Assembly: GCA_020631735.1 (NCBI GenBank)
Contig: CM036199.1
Location: 23,911,553-23,975,552, forward strand
DNA from: Saccharum officinarum
Lineage: Eukaryota; Streptophyta; Magnoliopsida; Poales; Poaceae
DNA: 64,000 bases
Direction: 5' to 3'
In this document: positions 11,647 to 22,139 of the stretch, one piece after another
How positions within the stretch are numbered: the stretch's first letter is position 1
How the letters are laid out: every line of letters begins with the position of its first letter
Notes under the pieces: generated by a model
Told to the model about the DNA's origin: nothing
Database searches by the model: none
The model's input: only the letters and a program-made list of their open reading frames with translations
Position numbers and translations under genes: made by a program

Positions 11647-14577
11647 TTAGCAGATGGGCAGGGGCTTGCCGTCCCACTCCTTGAGGCATTCGAGCATGGG
11701 GTCGATGAGCTTGCCCTCGCTGAGCGCCAGGAACACCTTGTTGCACTCCTCGCCGGGGGACTTGAGCTTCTCGCCGGTCAGGTACACAGCACCGAGGTCC
11801 TGGCGGATGAAGCGGTACAACGGGTACGACCGGCTCTCCTTGATCCTGTTGGCGATCGGCGCGGTGCCCGTCTCGAACGCCACGCGGGCCGCCTCCATCT
11901 CCCTGGGCAGCACCTCCCGCAGCGTCTCCTCGAACCTGTTGATCTTGGAGAACACGGACGCGCTGGCGTCCTTCTCGGCCTCGCCGTTGGCAAGGGCGTG
12001 GTCCACCAGCACGGCCCGGATCTTCTTCATCAAGGGCGAGTTGGCGCTGCAGGGGTCGTCGTAGTACCCGTACACCGCCTCGCGGTCGATGGCCGTGAGC
12101 AGGGCCTTCTCACTGAAGCGCGCGCTGTGGAGGTCGCCGTCCAGGCTCGTGGTCAGCACCTTCCGGGCCACCGCCATCACTGAGTTCTTGACGGCGCTCT
12201 TCAGGTTCTCCTCGAGGTGGCGCAGGTCCACGGCCTGGCACAGCGCCACCATGTACGTGGACGACATCAGCTTCAGGATGTCCACGGCCTCGGCGGTCTT
12301 CCTGGCGGAGACGAGGCCCAGGGAGTTGACGTCCTGGTTGTGCTGCTCCGCGCTCTGGACGTGGTTGGTGATGGGGTTGGCCAGGTACTGCAGCTCGGAG
12401 CAGTAGGACGCCATGGCGATCTCGGTGCCCTTGAACCCGTAGTCCAGGCTCGGGTTGCGGCTGCCGGCCAGGTTGGAGGTCAGCCCGTTGTTGTAGAACT
12501 CGTTCACCAGCTCGGAGAACTGCGCGAACATGAGCTTGCCGATGTTGGCGATGGCGAGGCGGGCGTTGTCCATGGACACGCCGATCGGGGTGCCCTGGAA
12601 GTTGCCGCCGTGCAGCGCCTTGCCGCGGTGGACGTCGATGACCGGGTTGTCGTTGACCGAGTTGACCTCGCGCTCGATGGACTTGGTGGCGGCGCGGATG
12701 ACCTCGATCTGGGGGCCCAGCCACTGCGGCGACGTGCGGAGCGCGTACCTGTCCTGCTTCGGCTTCAGCAGCGGGTCCATGGCGTTCACCTCCTTGGCGT
12801 GCTTCATGAAGGAGCTGCCGTCCAGGATGTGCTCCATGATGGCGGCGGACTCGATGGACCCCGGGTGGTGCTTCAGCTTGTGGGTGAGGTGGTCGGTGTA
12901 CTCGGGCTTGCCGTTCATCACCTCGCAGAAGACGGCGGACAGGACCGAGGACAGGACGGCGAGCACGTTGGCGTCGAAGCACACCACGGCGGCGAGCGCC
13001 GACCCCACGGACGTGCCGTTGACGATGGCGAGGCCCTCCTTGGGGTTAAGCTTGAAGAAGCCGCCCTCGATGCCGGCCACCTTGAACGCCTCGGCGGCGT
13101 CCACCTTCCTCCCGTCCACGGTGACGGCCTGCGCGTTGGGGCGGCCCGTGATGAGGCCGGCGATGTAGGACAGCGGGACGAGGTCGCCCGACGCCGTGAT
13201 GGTGCCCCGCAGCGGCAGGCACGGGCTGACGCCCGTGTTGAGGAGCTTGGTGATGGCCTCGAGGATCTCGAAGCGGATGCCGGAGTAGCCCTGGAGGAGG
13301 GTGTTGATGCGGACCAGCATGGCCGCGCGTGAAACCTCGGACGGGAGCGTGTGGCCGTCGGAGCCATTGCCGAAGATTCCGGCATTGAGATGCCTGGTTG
13401 TACGTGGTTGGTTGCAGGGGAGAAAACAGATCGAGCGAGCTTATGTCAGTTTGTAATAATGTCATTACGAGTTAGGGCCTGTTTAGTTGCTCATGTAACC
13501 CAAAAAAGTTTGCACAGTACCTGTCACATCGAATCTTGCGGTACATGCATGGAGTACTAAATGTATATAGACGAAAGAAAAAACTAATTACACAGTTTAG
13601 TTGTAAATCACGAGACAAATCTTTTGAGCCTAATTAGTCCATGATTGGACATAAATTGTCAAATAAAACGAAAAGTGCTACGGTAGCCGAACCCAAACTT
13701 TTTCACCAACTAAACAACCCCTTAGGCCCCGTTCACTTCCCAAAATATTTCCTCTGCCACCCGTCACATCGAATCTTTTGGACCCATGTATGAAGCATTA
13801 AATGTAGCTAAAAAAAATAACTAATTATACAGTTTGTCTGTAAAGGTCGAGATGAATTTTTTTAAGCCTAATTAATTCATGGTTGAATAAATTTTGCTAA
13901 ATAACAACGAAAGTGTTACAGGAATATTTTCTCTAAATATTTCGGAACTGAATACAGGCTTAGCATGCAAAATGTTGAGAGAATCTAGTATCGGCCTGTC
14001 AGAATTAATGAGCTGCTGACAGGCATCATCGGCAGCAATTGCAAGTTGCAGCGACCCGCCGGACGGCCGGTCGTTGCCAGTGGGCACTCATCAGTGACTC
14101 ACATGAATCATTTGACGCTGCAACCACTCCGCTGACAAGCATACTTTACTGCAACAGCAAGTAAGCAAAGAGACACGTGGTCTCGTGAGATTGGTAGTAT
14201 GTAGTACAGTACCTGAGCAGCTCGACCTGGAGCGCGGGCCCGTCCTTGGTACGGCGGTGCGAGGTGCCGCCGAAGCCGGTGGTGACGCCGTAGATGTCGC
14301 CGCCGTGGGCGATGCAGTCGAGGATCCACTCGCTGCTGGCCTTGACTCGGGGCCGGGCCTCCTCGTCCAGCTCGACGGCCACGCCGGAAGCGTCCTTGGC
14401 CGCTGCCACGGCCGCCACCTGGCCGACCCGGAGGGTGGAGCCCTCGATCTTGACGACGGGGTCGCGGAACTGCGCCACCATGCGCTTCACCTCGTCGAGG
14501 TGGCTCCCCGTCAGCTCCGCGGCCGCCTTGCCCCAGTTGAGCGGGTCGCTCTCGAGGATGGCCGTGTTGCTCGCCAT
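11647..14577 (-). CDS. PAL: Phenylalanine ammonia-lyase, probably bifunctional Phe/Tyr type (PAL/PTAL)
   Basis: Deaminates L-phenylalanine to trans-cinnamate (Tyr to p-coumarate if bifunctional), the entry step of the cytosolic phenylpropanoid and lignin pathway; the family acts as a homotetramer. Exon 1 is 14577-14213 (ATG at 14577) and exon 2 is 13393-11647 (stop TAA). They are joined by a GT-AG intron (13394-14212) that splits the codon of Arg122, the usual PAL intron position. The product is 703 aa, normal for the family, with no stops or frameshifts. Visible features are lid-loop Tyr96 in [15 protein letters not shown], the MIO-forming Ala189-Ser190-Gly191 in [25 protein letters not shown] and QDVNSLGL, and the conserved C-terminus PLPIC. 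Residue 123, directly after the splice junction, is His (LLR/HLNAG). Parsley-type PAL has Phe here and bifunctional grass PTALs have His. Coding GC is high, as in many grass genes. Family assignment is near certain; tyrosine activity is inferred. Confidence 0.97.
13475..13721. mobile_element. Tourist-type MITE in the PAL intron (copy 1)
   Basis: Ends are GGGCCTGTTTAGTTGC and its inverse (...CAACTAAACAACCCC). TTA flanks it on both sides (13472-13474, 13722-13724), the PIF/Harbinger target duplication. The interior has TCACATCGAATCTTGCG, GAGACAAATCTTTTGAGCC and AGTGCTACGGTAGCC, the signature of this abundant grass family. Confidence 0.9.
13725..13959. mobile_element. Tourist-type MITE in the PAL intron (copy 2)
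   Basis: Same family and orientation as copy 1. It starts GGCCCCGTTCACTTCCC and ends GGAACTGAATACAGGC. It uses the TTA at 13722-13724 on the left and TTA at 13960-13962 on the right, so it abuts copy 1 through a single shared TTA. It is more diverged at its ends. Confidence 0.85.
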
Positions 14578-14700
14578 TTGGACCGGGAGGAGGAGATGTG
14601 TAACGCTAATGCGGACGGTGGTGGAAGAAGAAGAGCTCGGGAGGCAGTGGTGGTGGACTCTGGAGCTCTTCCTGGAGGGAAATGGAGCGGGGGCGAGGAG

Positions 14701-14709
14701 GTTATATAG
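14701..14709 (-). promoter_or_regulatory. PAL TATA box
   Basis: CTATATAAC on the minus strand, about 125 bp upstream of the ATG. This leaves room for a leader of roughly 90-100 nt, which is C/T-rich as in many grass genes. Confidence 0.75.
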
Positions 14710-14765
14710 GTGGCATTACATTAGCGATGGCAGCAGCGGGAGCCAGGGGGCTTAGGTGAGGCCGG

Positions 14766-14797
14766 GTGTTGGTGGGTTAGTTGGCGACCGGGTTGGT
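14766..14797 (-). promoter_or_regulatory. AC-type MYB elements of the PAL promoter
   Basis: On the minus strand 14791-14797 reads ACCAACC, an exact AC-II element, about 85 bp upstream of the TATA box. A second cluster (AACTAACCCACCAACAC, about 14768-14784) has near-matches. AC elements are bound by R2R3-MYB activators of phenylpropanoid and lignin genes; binding here is inferred. Confidence 0.6.
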
Positions 14798-14841
14798 GAG
14801 TTGCGTGGTGTGGTGGATCTCTCATCCCAGAGTGGAGCCAG

Positions 14842-15112
14842 CAGAGGTGGAACCAGCGATTTTAATTAAGGGAGGCCGGACAAATATGATCGTGTTTTTT
14901 TAGTGTGATAAAATATATATAATTATATGTTTCAACAAATTTTTAAAAAAAATCTACCCAATTTCTAACCAAAATCATCATATTTTAATAAAAATAGGTG
15001 AAATTAATATTTTTTTGTGCTATAAATACAAATATTTATATAGATATTTAAATGAGTTTACTGTGTTTAGGGGGCCACGGCCCCTGCTAGCCCCTCTGGT
15101 TCCGCCACCGGG
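14842..15112. repeat. AT-rich repeat with partially inverted ends
   Basis: The left end carries GGTGGAACCAG, and the right end holds CTGGTTCCGCCACC, which pairs with it imperfectly. The interior is AT-rich with GGGGGCC-type motifs near the right end. It may be a decayed DNA element just upstream of the PAL promoter. No target duplication was found. Confidence 0.3.
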
Positions 15113-15530
15113 AGCGAGAGATTCTTTTTTTTTCCCTTTTTCTCTTGACAGGCCAGAGTATGTGCGTGCAGGTGACTGTGTATTGACATTGTTGAGCTGA
15201 GGTGCTCTGAAGTCTGATCTAGTGTGCGTTGGTTAGGCCTCAAGGGTAGGTTGGGACGGAGGCAGTCCAACTACAGCGTGACTCTTAACTGTTGTCTCCG
15301 GGAGCCGTAGATAGAACCCATTGACCAGATTGATTAATCCACAGGCGCCATCTGATCCTAGCCGAATCCACGCTGTCTCTTTAAAAGAAAAACTAAATTT
15401 CAGCAGAATGTTTTAAGGCTTAATAAAGGAACTTCAATGTCAAAGATTTATTACTTCAAGATTTGTGCTTTATGATGGTAAGTACATATGGCAAGAAAAA
15501 TTAAGTACTCCTATTTTTATAGCCTGCAAA

Positions 15531-15732
15531 GGCCTTGTTTGGATCTCATGGTCTAAAGTTTAGCCACGAAACTTTAGATCACTATAGCTCTTGAAGCTCC
15601 AAACAGGAGGTCTAAAGTTTAGACCACCTCACAAAACTTTAGACCATACAATACAAGTGAGCTAAAGTGGTCTAAAATTTTAGTCTTCAACTTTAACCAC
15701 TAAACTTTAGACCAGATGATCCAAACATGCCC
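15531..15732. mobile_element. Tourist-like MITE rich in CTAAAGTTTAG
   Basis: Ends are GGCCTTGTTTGGATC and its inverse (GATCCAAACATGCCC). The interior repeats GTCTAAAGTTTAG and its inverse many times, so the whole element can fold. The counterpart in unit 2 (17297-17878) is flanked by TAA, as expected for Tourist elements. It was inserted before the duplication. Confidence 0.75.
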
Positions 15733-15742
15733 TAACACATGA

Positions 15743-15939
15743 CAAGGTTTTGGGATTCGTTTTGGAAAAAAAAAATTCGGTCCCAACCGAATTGGACGAA
15801 TTTCGGGAAAATTCGGATGAATTTCAGACTCAATTCGGTGAATTTTCGGAATGTGAAGCGTGAAATTTGTTTCGAACCTCACCGAAATGGACGAATTTCG
15901 CTGAAATTCGGACTAATTTGGTCGAATCCCAGAACCTTG
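15743..15939. mobile_element. hAT-type MITE with 8-bp target duplication
   Basis: Inverted ends CAAGGTTTTGGGATTCG and CGAATCCCAGAACCTTG. ACACATGA is duplicated exactly (15735-15742, 15940-15947). Unit 2 has a single ACACATGA at 17880-17887 with no insert, a clean empty site. The interior repeats GAATTTCGG-type motifs. Confidence 0.9.
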
Positions 15940-16002
15940 ACACATGAATATTTGGTTATACCATAGTTAGTTTTCTTGTAAAGAAAATATATCCTTATAT
16001 TA

Positions 16003-16261
16003 CTACCTCCGTTCCATTTTATCTGGCACACACAAATATCAAGATTCAAACTTAAAAACTTTGACCAATAATTAGGCTAATGATTTTTAACTATTATAAT
16101 ACAAACTTTATATGATTAGATTTGCAAGGAATTATACTGTCCAATGATTATAAGTTTATAAGCATAAAAATTTCTATAATATAGAGCAAATGAATGATCA
16201 AAGCGTAATCTAGGAGACTGTGTCATTCTAACTTGCACCAGATAAAATGGAATGGAGGGAG
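16003..16261. mobile_element. Stowaway-type MITE with paralogous empty site
   Basis: Ends CTACCTCCGTTCCATTTTAT and its inverse (...AAAATGGAATGGAGGGAG), flanked by TA (16001-16002, 16262-16263). Unit 2 reads CCTTATATTACTTAG at the equivalent place (about 17932-17946) with one TA, so insertion followed the duplication. Confidence 0.92.
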
Positions 16262-16912
16262 TACTTAGAAAAGTTATTGCATTGCGGAGCAAATGTATAT
16301 TGCACACAATCACCATAGTTAGTTACCGTTGGTTTACAATGAAATTATACTTACTTTACACATGTATAGGCTTTTTTTTAGTAAAGATGGTCTAAAAATT
16401 GTGGTGTCATAACCTCTCCTAACACTCATTGTTTTGTCAGCACAAACTTAGACTTAAAACTAATATGAGACAAAGAACTTAAAATTGAATGGCAATAAAT
16501 AAAAAAGGGCTAAAACACTGTTGTGGAACTTGTTTATTCTAGCATGAGATTTATACAAACTTTTACATTCATAGCATGACATGAAAATAGACAATTAGGG
16601 AAGTGGGACTGCATGCACGTATGATTGGGAATGCATATGTGTTAGCAATGTAAATGGAAATAGCCCCTACTAGCACTTAGCTCTCCTCTTCTCCCTTTAG
16701 AGATTGTCAGCTCTCCTCTCCCTTTTGAGGTTGCATTGTTTGGTTGCACTCTAATCCATCCAATCCATATGAATTGAGAGAAATTGGGATGGAAAATAAT
16801 CTTTTTCAACCCATGTGGATTGAGGTGAATCAGAGTATAGCCAAACAAGCCAATGTATACACTCATGTGGATGACTTTTACATCGACATCTTTGGTCACA
16901 TAGATGGGAAGT

Positions 16913-18532
16913 ACTACCCTTTTTTCTTTTCTCTTGACAGGCCAGAGTATGTGTGCAGGTGACTGTGTGTTGACATTGTTGAGCTGAGGTGCTCTGATCC
17001 AGCATGCGTTGGTTGGGCCTCAAGGGTAGGTTGGGATGGAGGCAGTCCAACTACAGCGTGACTCTTAGCTGTTGTCTCCAGGAGCCGTAGAACCCATTGA
17101 CCAGATTGATAAATCCACGGGCACCATCTGATCCTTACCGAATCCACACTGTTTCTTTAAAAGAAAGACTAAATTTCACCAGATGTTGGAACTTCAATGT
17201 CATAGATTTATTACCTCAAGATTTGTGCTTTATGATGGTGAGTACATATGGCAAGAAAAACTCAAGTACTCCTATTTTTATAGCATGCTAATATAAGGTC
17301 CTGTTTGGATCTTATGGCAACTAAATTTTAGATCACTTTAGCTCCTGAGGCTCCAAACAAGAGGTAAAGTTTAGATCACCTCGCAAAACTTTAGGCCACA
17401 CAAGTGAGCTAAAGTGGTCTAAAGTTTTAATCTTCAACTTTAGCCACTAAACTTTAGACCAACTAGTACATTGCCCGTGCTAATGCTACAGTAACATCTT
17501 AAAAAAATAAATGATCTGATGAAAGAAACACAAATTCACAAAAAAAATGACATTGATGTTCTAGCTATCAATATTTTATACGTGTGTTTTAGATCAGGAC
17601 TTGAGGAAAAAAGAAACCTAAACATGAAAGGATCACCATAATACTTGGCAGAGCCTCATCTAGACCACATAAAATTTCTACAGATTGACCACCTAAAATC
17701 AGAACCATTTAATTAAGTAATTAAATAATTACAAGGTACATACAAACGAGCACTAAAAAGATCACTTATACCACTAAACTTCAGCCAAATAATCCAAACT
17801 TTAGCCACTAAAGTGGTCTAAAGTTTTAATCTTCAACTTTAACCACTAAACTTTAGACCAAAGAATCCAAACAGGTCCTAACACATGAATATTTGTTTGT
17901 ACCATAGTTATTTTTTTGTAAAGAAAATATATCCTTATATTACTTAGAAATGCTATTACATTCCGGAGCAACTGTATGTTGGTTTACAGTGAAATTATAC
18001 TTAATTTACACATGTGTAGTTTTTTTAGTAAAGATGGTGTAAAAATTGTGGTGTCATAACCTCTCCCAAAACTCATTGTTTTGTTAGCACAAAGTTAGAC
18101 TTAAAACTAATATGAGACAAAGAACTTACAATTGAATGGCAACAAAAAAAAAGGTAAAACACTGTTGTGGACTTGTTTATTCTATCATGAGATTTATGCA
18201 AACTTTTACATTCATTGCATAGCATGGCATGGAAATGGACAGTTAGAGAAGTGAAAATGCATGCACGTGTGATTGTGAATGCATGTGTTAGCAATAATGC
18301 AACTGGAAATAGTCCCTGCTAGCACTTAGCTCTCCTCCTCTCCCTTTAGAGAGGTTGTTTGGTTGCACTCTAATCCATCCCAATCCATATTGAGAAAAAT
18401 TGGGGTGGAAAATAATCTCTTCCAATCCATGTCGATTGGGGTGAATCAGAGTACAGCCAAACAAGCCAATGTATGCGCTCACGTGGATGACTTTTACATG
18501 AACATCTTTGGTCGCATAGACTGGAAGCATTT
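16913..18532. repeat. Tandem duplication, unit 2
   Basis: Second copy of the 15125-16912 segment in the same orientation. It lacks the two MITEs of unit 1 but has its own extra ~370 bp (about 17461-17830) inside the Tourist-like element. No convincing ORF is shared between units. Confidence 0.85.
17297..17878. mobile_element. Tourist-like MITE of unit 2, carrying an insertion
   Basis: Ends GGTCCTGTTTGGATC and GAATCCAAACAGGTCC, with TAA on both sides (17294-17296, 17879-17881). About 370 bp starting CTAGTACATTGCCCGTGC sit inside, and the TTTAGCCACTAAA segment is duplicated around the insertion. The ATTGCCCGTGC motif is common in grass repeats. Confidence 0.65.
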
Positions 18533-19110
18533 TTACATCCACATCACACCTCCATCCTCTTGTGGCTAAACATCATTCCAACAATCTATGGTGAGTTCCA
18601 ATTCATAAGCTCGCTCTCTTTTGTTTTGCAAAAGAAATAACTCACTCTCTTTTGTAGGAGGTTTCATGTGCTTCTATTTATGTATGTGTGTGGGTACTCT
18701 ATTTTTATGTGTGTGGGTACTGCTGGTCATCCTTATTTTTTTGGTGGTTTAGCTATGGATACCAATTTTCACTTGGTGGATTGGAGAAAAGAGATGCTAA
18801 AGTTGAGATAGACACAACTTTCACTATTCCATCATGAACTTATATTCACTTTGGAGGGGCTTCCGGGACATGGGTTTTGCGGTGCATCTCGAGTATTGGG
18901 TTGTTCTATGGTTTTGCTGTAAGCATTCTTGTTTGTTTTGGGTTGCTCTATGGTTTTGCTATGAACATTCTTGTTTGGCTACGGCACCTAGTGCTTTGCC
19001 TCGTCCACGTGAGGCAACAAAGCCTTATGGACCTTAGATGAGTTTCTTCAATGTAAATTCTTTATTTTTTCAGCTTGGTTCATATTTTTATGCACGTATG
19101 GGCCATGGTT
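18533..19110. other. Intergenic region with a local duplication
   Basis: No gene recognised. Around 18898-18979 a ~42-bp segment (GGTTGTTCTATGGTTTTGCT...) occurs twice in tandem with a few changes. A 67-codon frame across it has no recognisable domain. Confidence 0.5.
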
Positions 19111-19121
19111 TTTTTAGCTCT

Positions 19122-19764
19122 AAGACTGACCGCACCGCATGCGGTAAATGATCCGGAAAATGTGTTTACAGGAAAAAGAGGCCGCACGGGAGTACGCTAC
19201 TTCCTACGCTATCCGAGCGGACAGGCAGACGTCCGGTATTCCTAGCGGATGAGCAGCACCATCCGGTACATGTCTCGCGGGGCCCACGCGTCCTGCAGCC
19301 ATAGAGCAAGCGTGTCCGCGCGGGGAGGGAGAGGAGAGAGGTGGCATGCAACACGGGCCCCACTTATTCAACGATGAAAAAATATTATAACTCACAAATC
19401 AAAAAACCAAATTAAATTCCGATTGCACCATTAAATTGGTTTCGATAAATTCTTCAAAACTAGATCTCACATGAATATATTTAGATAAAGTGATAAGTAG
19501 GCCCCACAGTGGATAGAGGATGATATAGAGGATGGATGAGTGCGAAAGAATTAGGTATAGAGGAGAGAATCTTGGTGACTAGGGAGCCGTTCGGCTGGAA
19601 TTATAAGCCGGCTGAAAAACACTGTTGGCTGATTTTTTGTGAGAGAAAAATACTGTTCCGGCTGAAAAAACAAGCTGAATAAGACGGATTATAAGCCAGA
19701 TGAACAGGGCCTAGGATGTATAGAGGATAAATTTAGAGTACAACGAGTGCGGATAGCCTAATAC
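19122..19764. repeat. Repeat family X, copy 1 (inverted relative to copy 2)
   Basis: The AT-rich core (about 19352-19540) is the imperfect reverse complement of about 20050-20262, followed by a GC-rich end in both copies. A smaller MITE (19584-19711) is inserted in this copy only. It resembles a MITE-like or non-autonomous DNA element; no transposase is present. Confidence 0.7.
19584..19711. mobile_element. Small MITE, GAGCCGTTCGGCTGG type
   Basis: Partially self-complementary. The CCGTTCGGCTGG end pairs with CAGATGAACAGGGC, and GTGAGAGAAAAATACTGTTC is the family signature. CTAGG occurs on both sides and may be the target duplication. Copy 2 of the surrounding repeat lacks it. Confidence 0.65.
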
Positions 19765-19969
19765 TTATACTCTCCCGGTCGGGAAAAAAAAAAGAACGAA
19801 AGCGAGCGAGCGGTCACATTTGCAGGTGCATGCGCTCTCTCACCAACCCTCCTTCCAACCCCAACCCGGTGTGGCGGTGTCACATCAAATCAAACAGGCA
19901 GCAAGGAGTCCCACGGACCACGGTAGGCACCGATTTTGGTTGGGATTGGATTGGATACCAGGTTTCTAC

Positions 19970-20362
19970 GGTGGTATCAGACTATCCGCGCTTATGGACT
20001 TCTATATTCATTCTCTAAAAGGAATATTTCATCTTAGTCACCACAAAATATACAGTTTCTCCGTATCCATCCATCCTCTATACCATCATCTATCCATTGT
20101 GGAGTTCACTTGTCACTTTATCTAAATATATCCATGTGACATCTTGTTTTGAAGTATTTATTGAAACGAATTTAATGGTGCAATCGAAATTTAATTTGAT
20201 TTTTTGGTTTGTGAGTTATAATATTTTTTTCATCGTGAAATAAGTGAAACTCACGCTGGACGTCCTCTCTCTCCTGCTCCCTCTCTCACGCGCGTACTAG
20301 ATAGCAGCAGCGTCGGAGCCCACACATGCAGTAGCGGACGCGCGCGTTTCCTCTCGATTTAG
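19970..20362. repeat. Repeat family X, copy 2
   Basis: Reverse-complement copy of 19122-19764 without the internal MITE. Shared landmarks are CTATCCGCGCTTATGG, CTTTATCTAAATATATCC and GGTTTGTGAGTTATAATA. Together with copy 1 it could form a hairpin with arms of roughly 190 bp or more. Confidence 0.7.
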
Positions 20363-20725
20363 CAGACGAAGTCGCTGTGCCGTAAGTGATACCGCTCCCG
20401 ATGCAGCTCTTTCCACCGGTACCGGAAGCGTTTACAGGTCCCAGCGCGGGTGGTCTCACGGAGGCGTTGATATTTGATTGGAACGCGCGGGGCACAGGAG
20501 CACGCATAGCGCTGCCACTGGATCATCACCACCGTACCCCCAGACCGGAGCACGTTCCGGGCGGTCGGGTGCCCCGTCGCTGGCGCGCGCGGACGACGCT
20601 TGCCGTCTCGCCCGCACGCGGTCTCGTAGCCCCGAAGCCAGCTCGATCGGGCTCTTCGTCTCAGCGTAGCGGACGGACGCCGGACGGGGATCGAAAATCG
20701 ATCCACCGGTGGTCTCACCAACCCA
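20363..20725. other. GC-rich intergenic sequence
   Basis: Several overlapping ORFs on both strands (up to 138 codons) reflect GC content. No domain or conserved motif was recognised. Confidence 0.4.
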
Positions 20726-20969
20726 GGGCCGGTTTAGATCCGAAAATTTTGGTAAAATGGTATTGTAGCGCTTTTTATTGTTATTTGACAAATATTATCT
20801 AATCATGATCTAGTTAGGCTTAAAAGGTTTGTCTCGTCCATTTCATCTAAACTATGTAATTAGTTTTATTTTTTATCTATATTTAATGCTTCATACATGT
20901 GTCCAAAGATTCGATGTGATGGGGAATCTGAAAAATTTTGCAAAAATTTCTGAAAACTAAACATGACCC
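20726..20969. mobile_element. Tourist-like MITE (reverse orientation)
   Basis: Ends GGGCCGGTTTAGATCC and (...AACTAAACATGACCC). The reverse signature motifs TAGTTAGGCTTAAAAGG and GATTCGATGTGATGGGG match the PAL-intron family. Confidence 0.75.
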
Positions 20970-20970
20970 A

Positions 20971-22040
20971 GAACGAAAGGGAGAAACAACGGGCCGGCCG
21001 GGGGTTGTTGTTGATGTCGCTGCTGGTGCCCCCATCCCCTTTTCTCGCTGTCGCGAGACGGACAGGGTTGTTGGGACCTCCATCGGGCGCCCCTAGCTAA
21101 TAATTGTCCTCGTTCAACCAATAGGAGAGACCCTGCCGCCCTCTGGTTTGCTCCGGTGCCGCCGTGGCGGGCCGTTTCGTTGTCGTCGCGTTTCGTGACT
21201 TCGTACTTTCTCGCATATGTAGCGTCACGCGCCGCAGTCGTCTGCGTTTAATGCTCCCTCCCCCGCCCCTATTTCAAAATGCAAGAACGGGTTAGTTGTA
21301 TGGAGCGGACGTGGTGTCATGCACATGCATGTAGGCCATCCGGCCGTGCATCACATGTGTACTATGTAACTTGGTGCATTGCTTGTCTATGTAACTTCGG
21401 AGCTGTGATGAATCGTACGTGTTGATCTATGTCCACATGTGCCATCACTAGTTCACTATCAACTGAGAAAACCGCAGTAAATAAAGCACCTGGTATTAGC
21501 ATTTCTACAGCTTACACTGTACGCAGATAATACTATAACACAACTGAGAGGGTGGGTTTAAAAGTTTTGGGTGAGAACGGTTCGGAACGAGACGCCTGCT
21601 GCGGCGGTTGGCCTACAAATTTGTAGCCGCGTGCTTTTTGTTTCCACCGTGCGAGTTCACAGTGACAATATAACCCCTGGTGTAGATCGAGCGTTGCACC
21701 AAACCTCTACTAAAGTACTAAAACTTTGAATTGAATAAAATAAATTACCAGCAGTAGTCCGGCCCGTCTTATTACCAACCTGGTTTCTAAATCTCATTTT
21801 TTTAACAAACGTTAATTTGGTACTAAGCAGTTGTTTCCATCTCAAACAGTGAAATGAAGACGACGGTAGGACTATGAGCCAGGAAGGGCTACACTGAAGG
21901 AGTAATAGACAGGCGTTTATTGAGCATGTTCGGTCAACAATACATGGATCAACATACTCAAGAACGCACAAAAGGAAAGTAGGGGGGCAACAATGGAGGG
22001 ATGAGTCACTTTATTTTGTTTTTTTTCATTTTATTTGCTT
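20971..22040. other. Intergenic region, no gene seen
   Basis: Mixed-composition sequence. The longest frame (104 codons, minus, 21657-21971) has no recognisable domain. Confidence 0.4.
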
Positions 22041-22139
22041 GGAATTAGCCCCCAGTGCGCCCCATCCGCGGGCACCCGGCTCGCCGCGCTCGATCCCTCG
22101 GTGCGGGAACGTGCCCCTGTGACTATCTGAACGCACCTC

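Larger units (their letters stand above)
13394..14212 (-). other. PAL intron (819 bp)
   Basis: The donor reads CTGCTCAG/GTACTG and the acceptor ACAACCAG/GCATCTC on the minus strand. More than half of it (13475-13959) is two MITEs, and the rest has no recognisable feature. Confidence 0.92.
15125..16912. repeat. Tandem duplication, unit 1
   Basis: From TCTCTTGACAGGCCAGAGTA to the TTTGGTCACATAGA region this matches 16913-18532 along most of its length. Examples are GGAGGCAGTCCAACTACAGC, GATTTGTGCTTTATGATGG and CCATGTGGATTGAGGTGAAT, each with an equivalent in unit 2. It is longer because it contains two MITEs (15743-15939, 16003-16261) that unit 2 lacks. Confidence 0.85.

Noticed and set aside
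11599..13332. Long plus-strand ORFs (up to 371 codons) opposite PAL exon 2
   Set aside because: Shadows of a high-GC coding exon; no domain, and the real frame is the minus-strand PAL.
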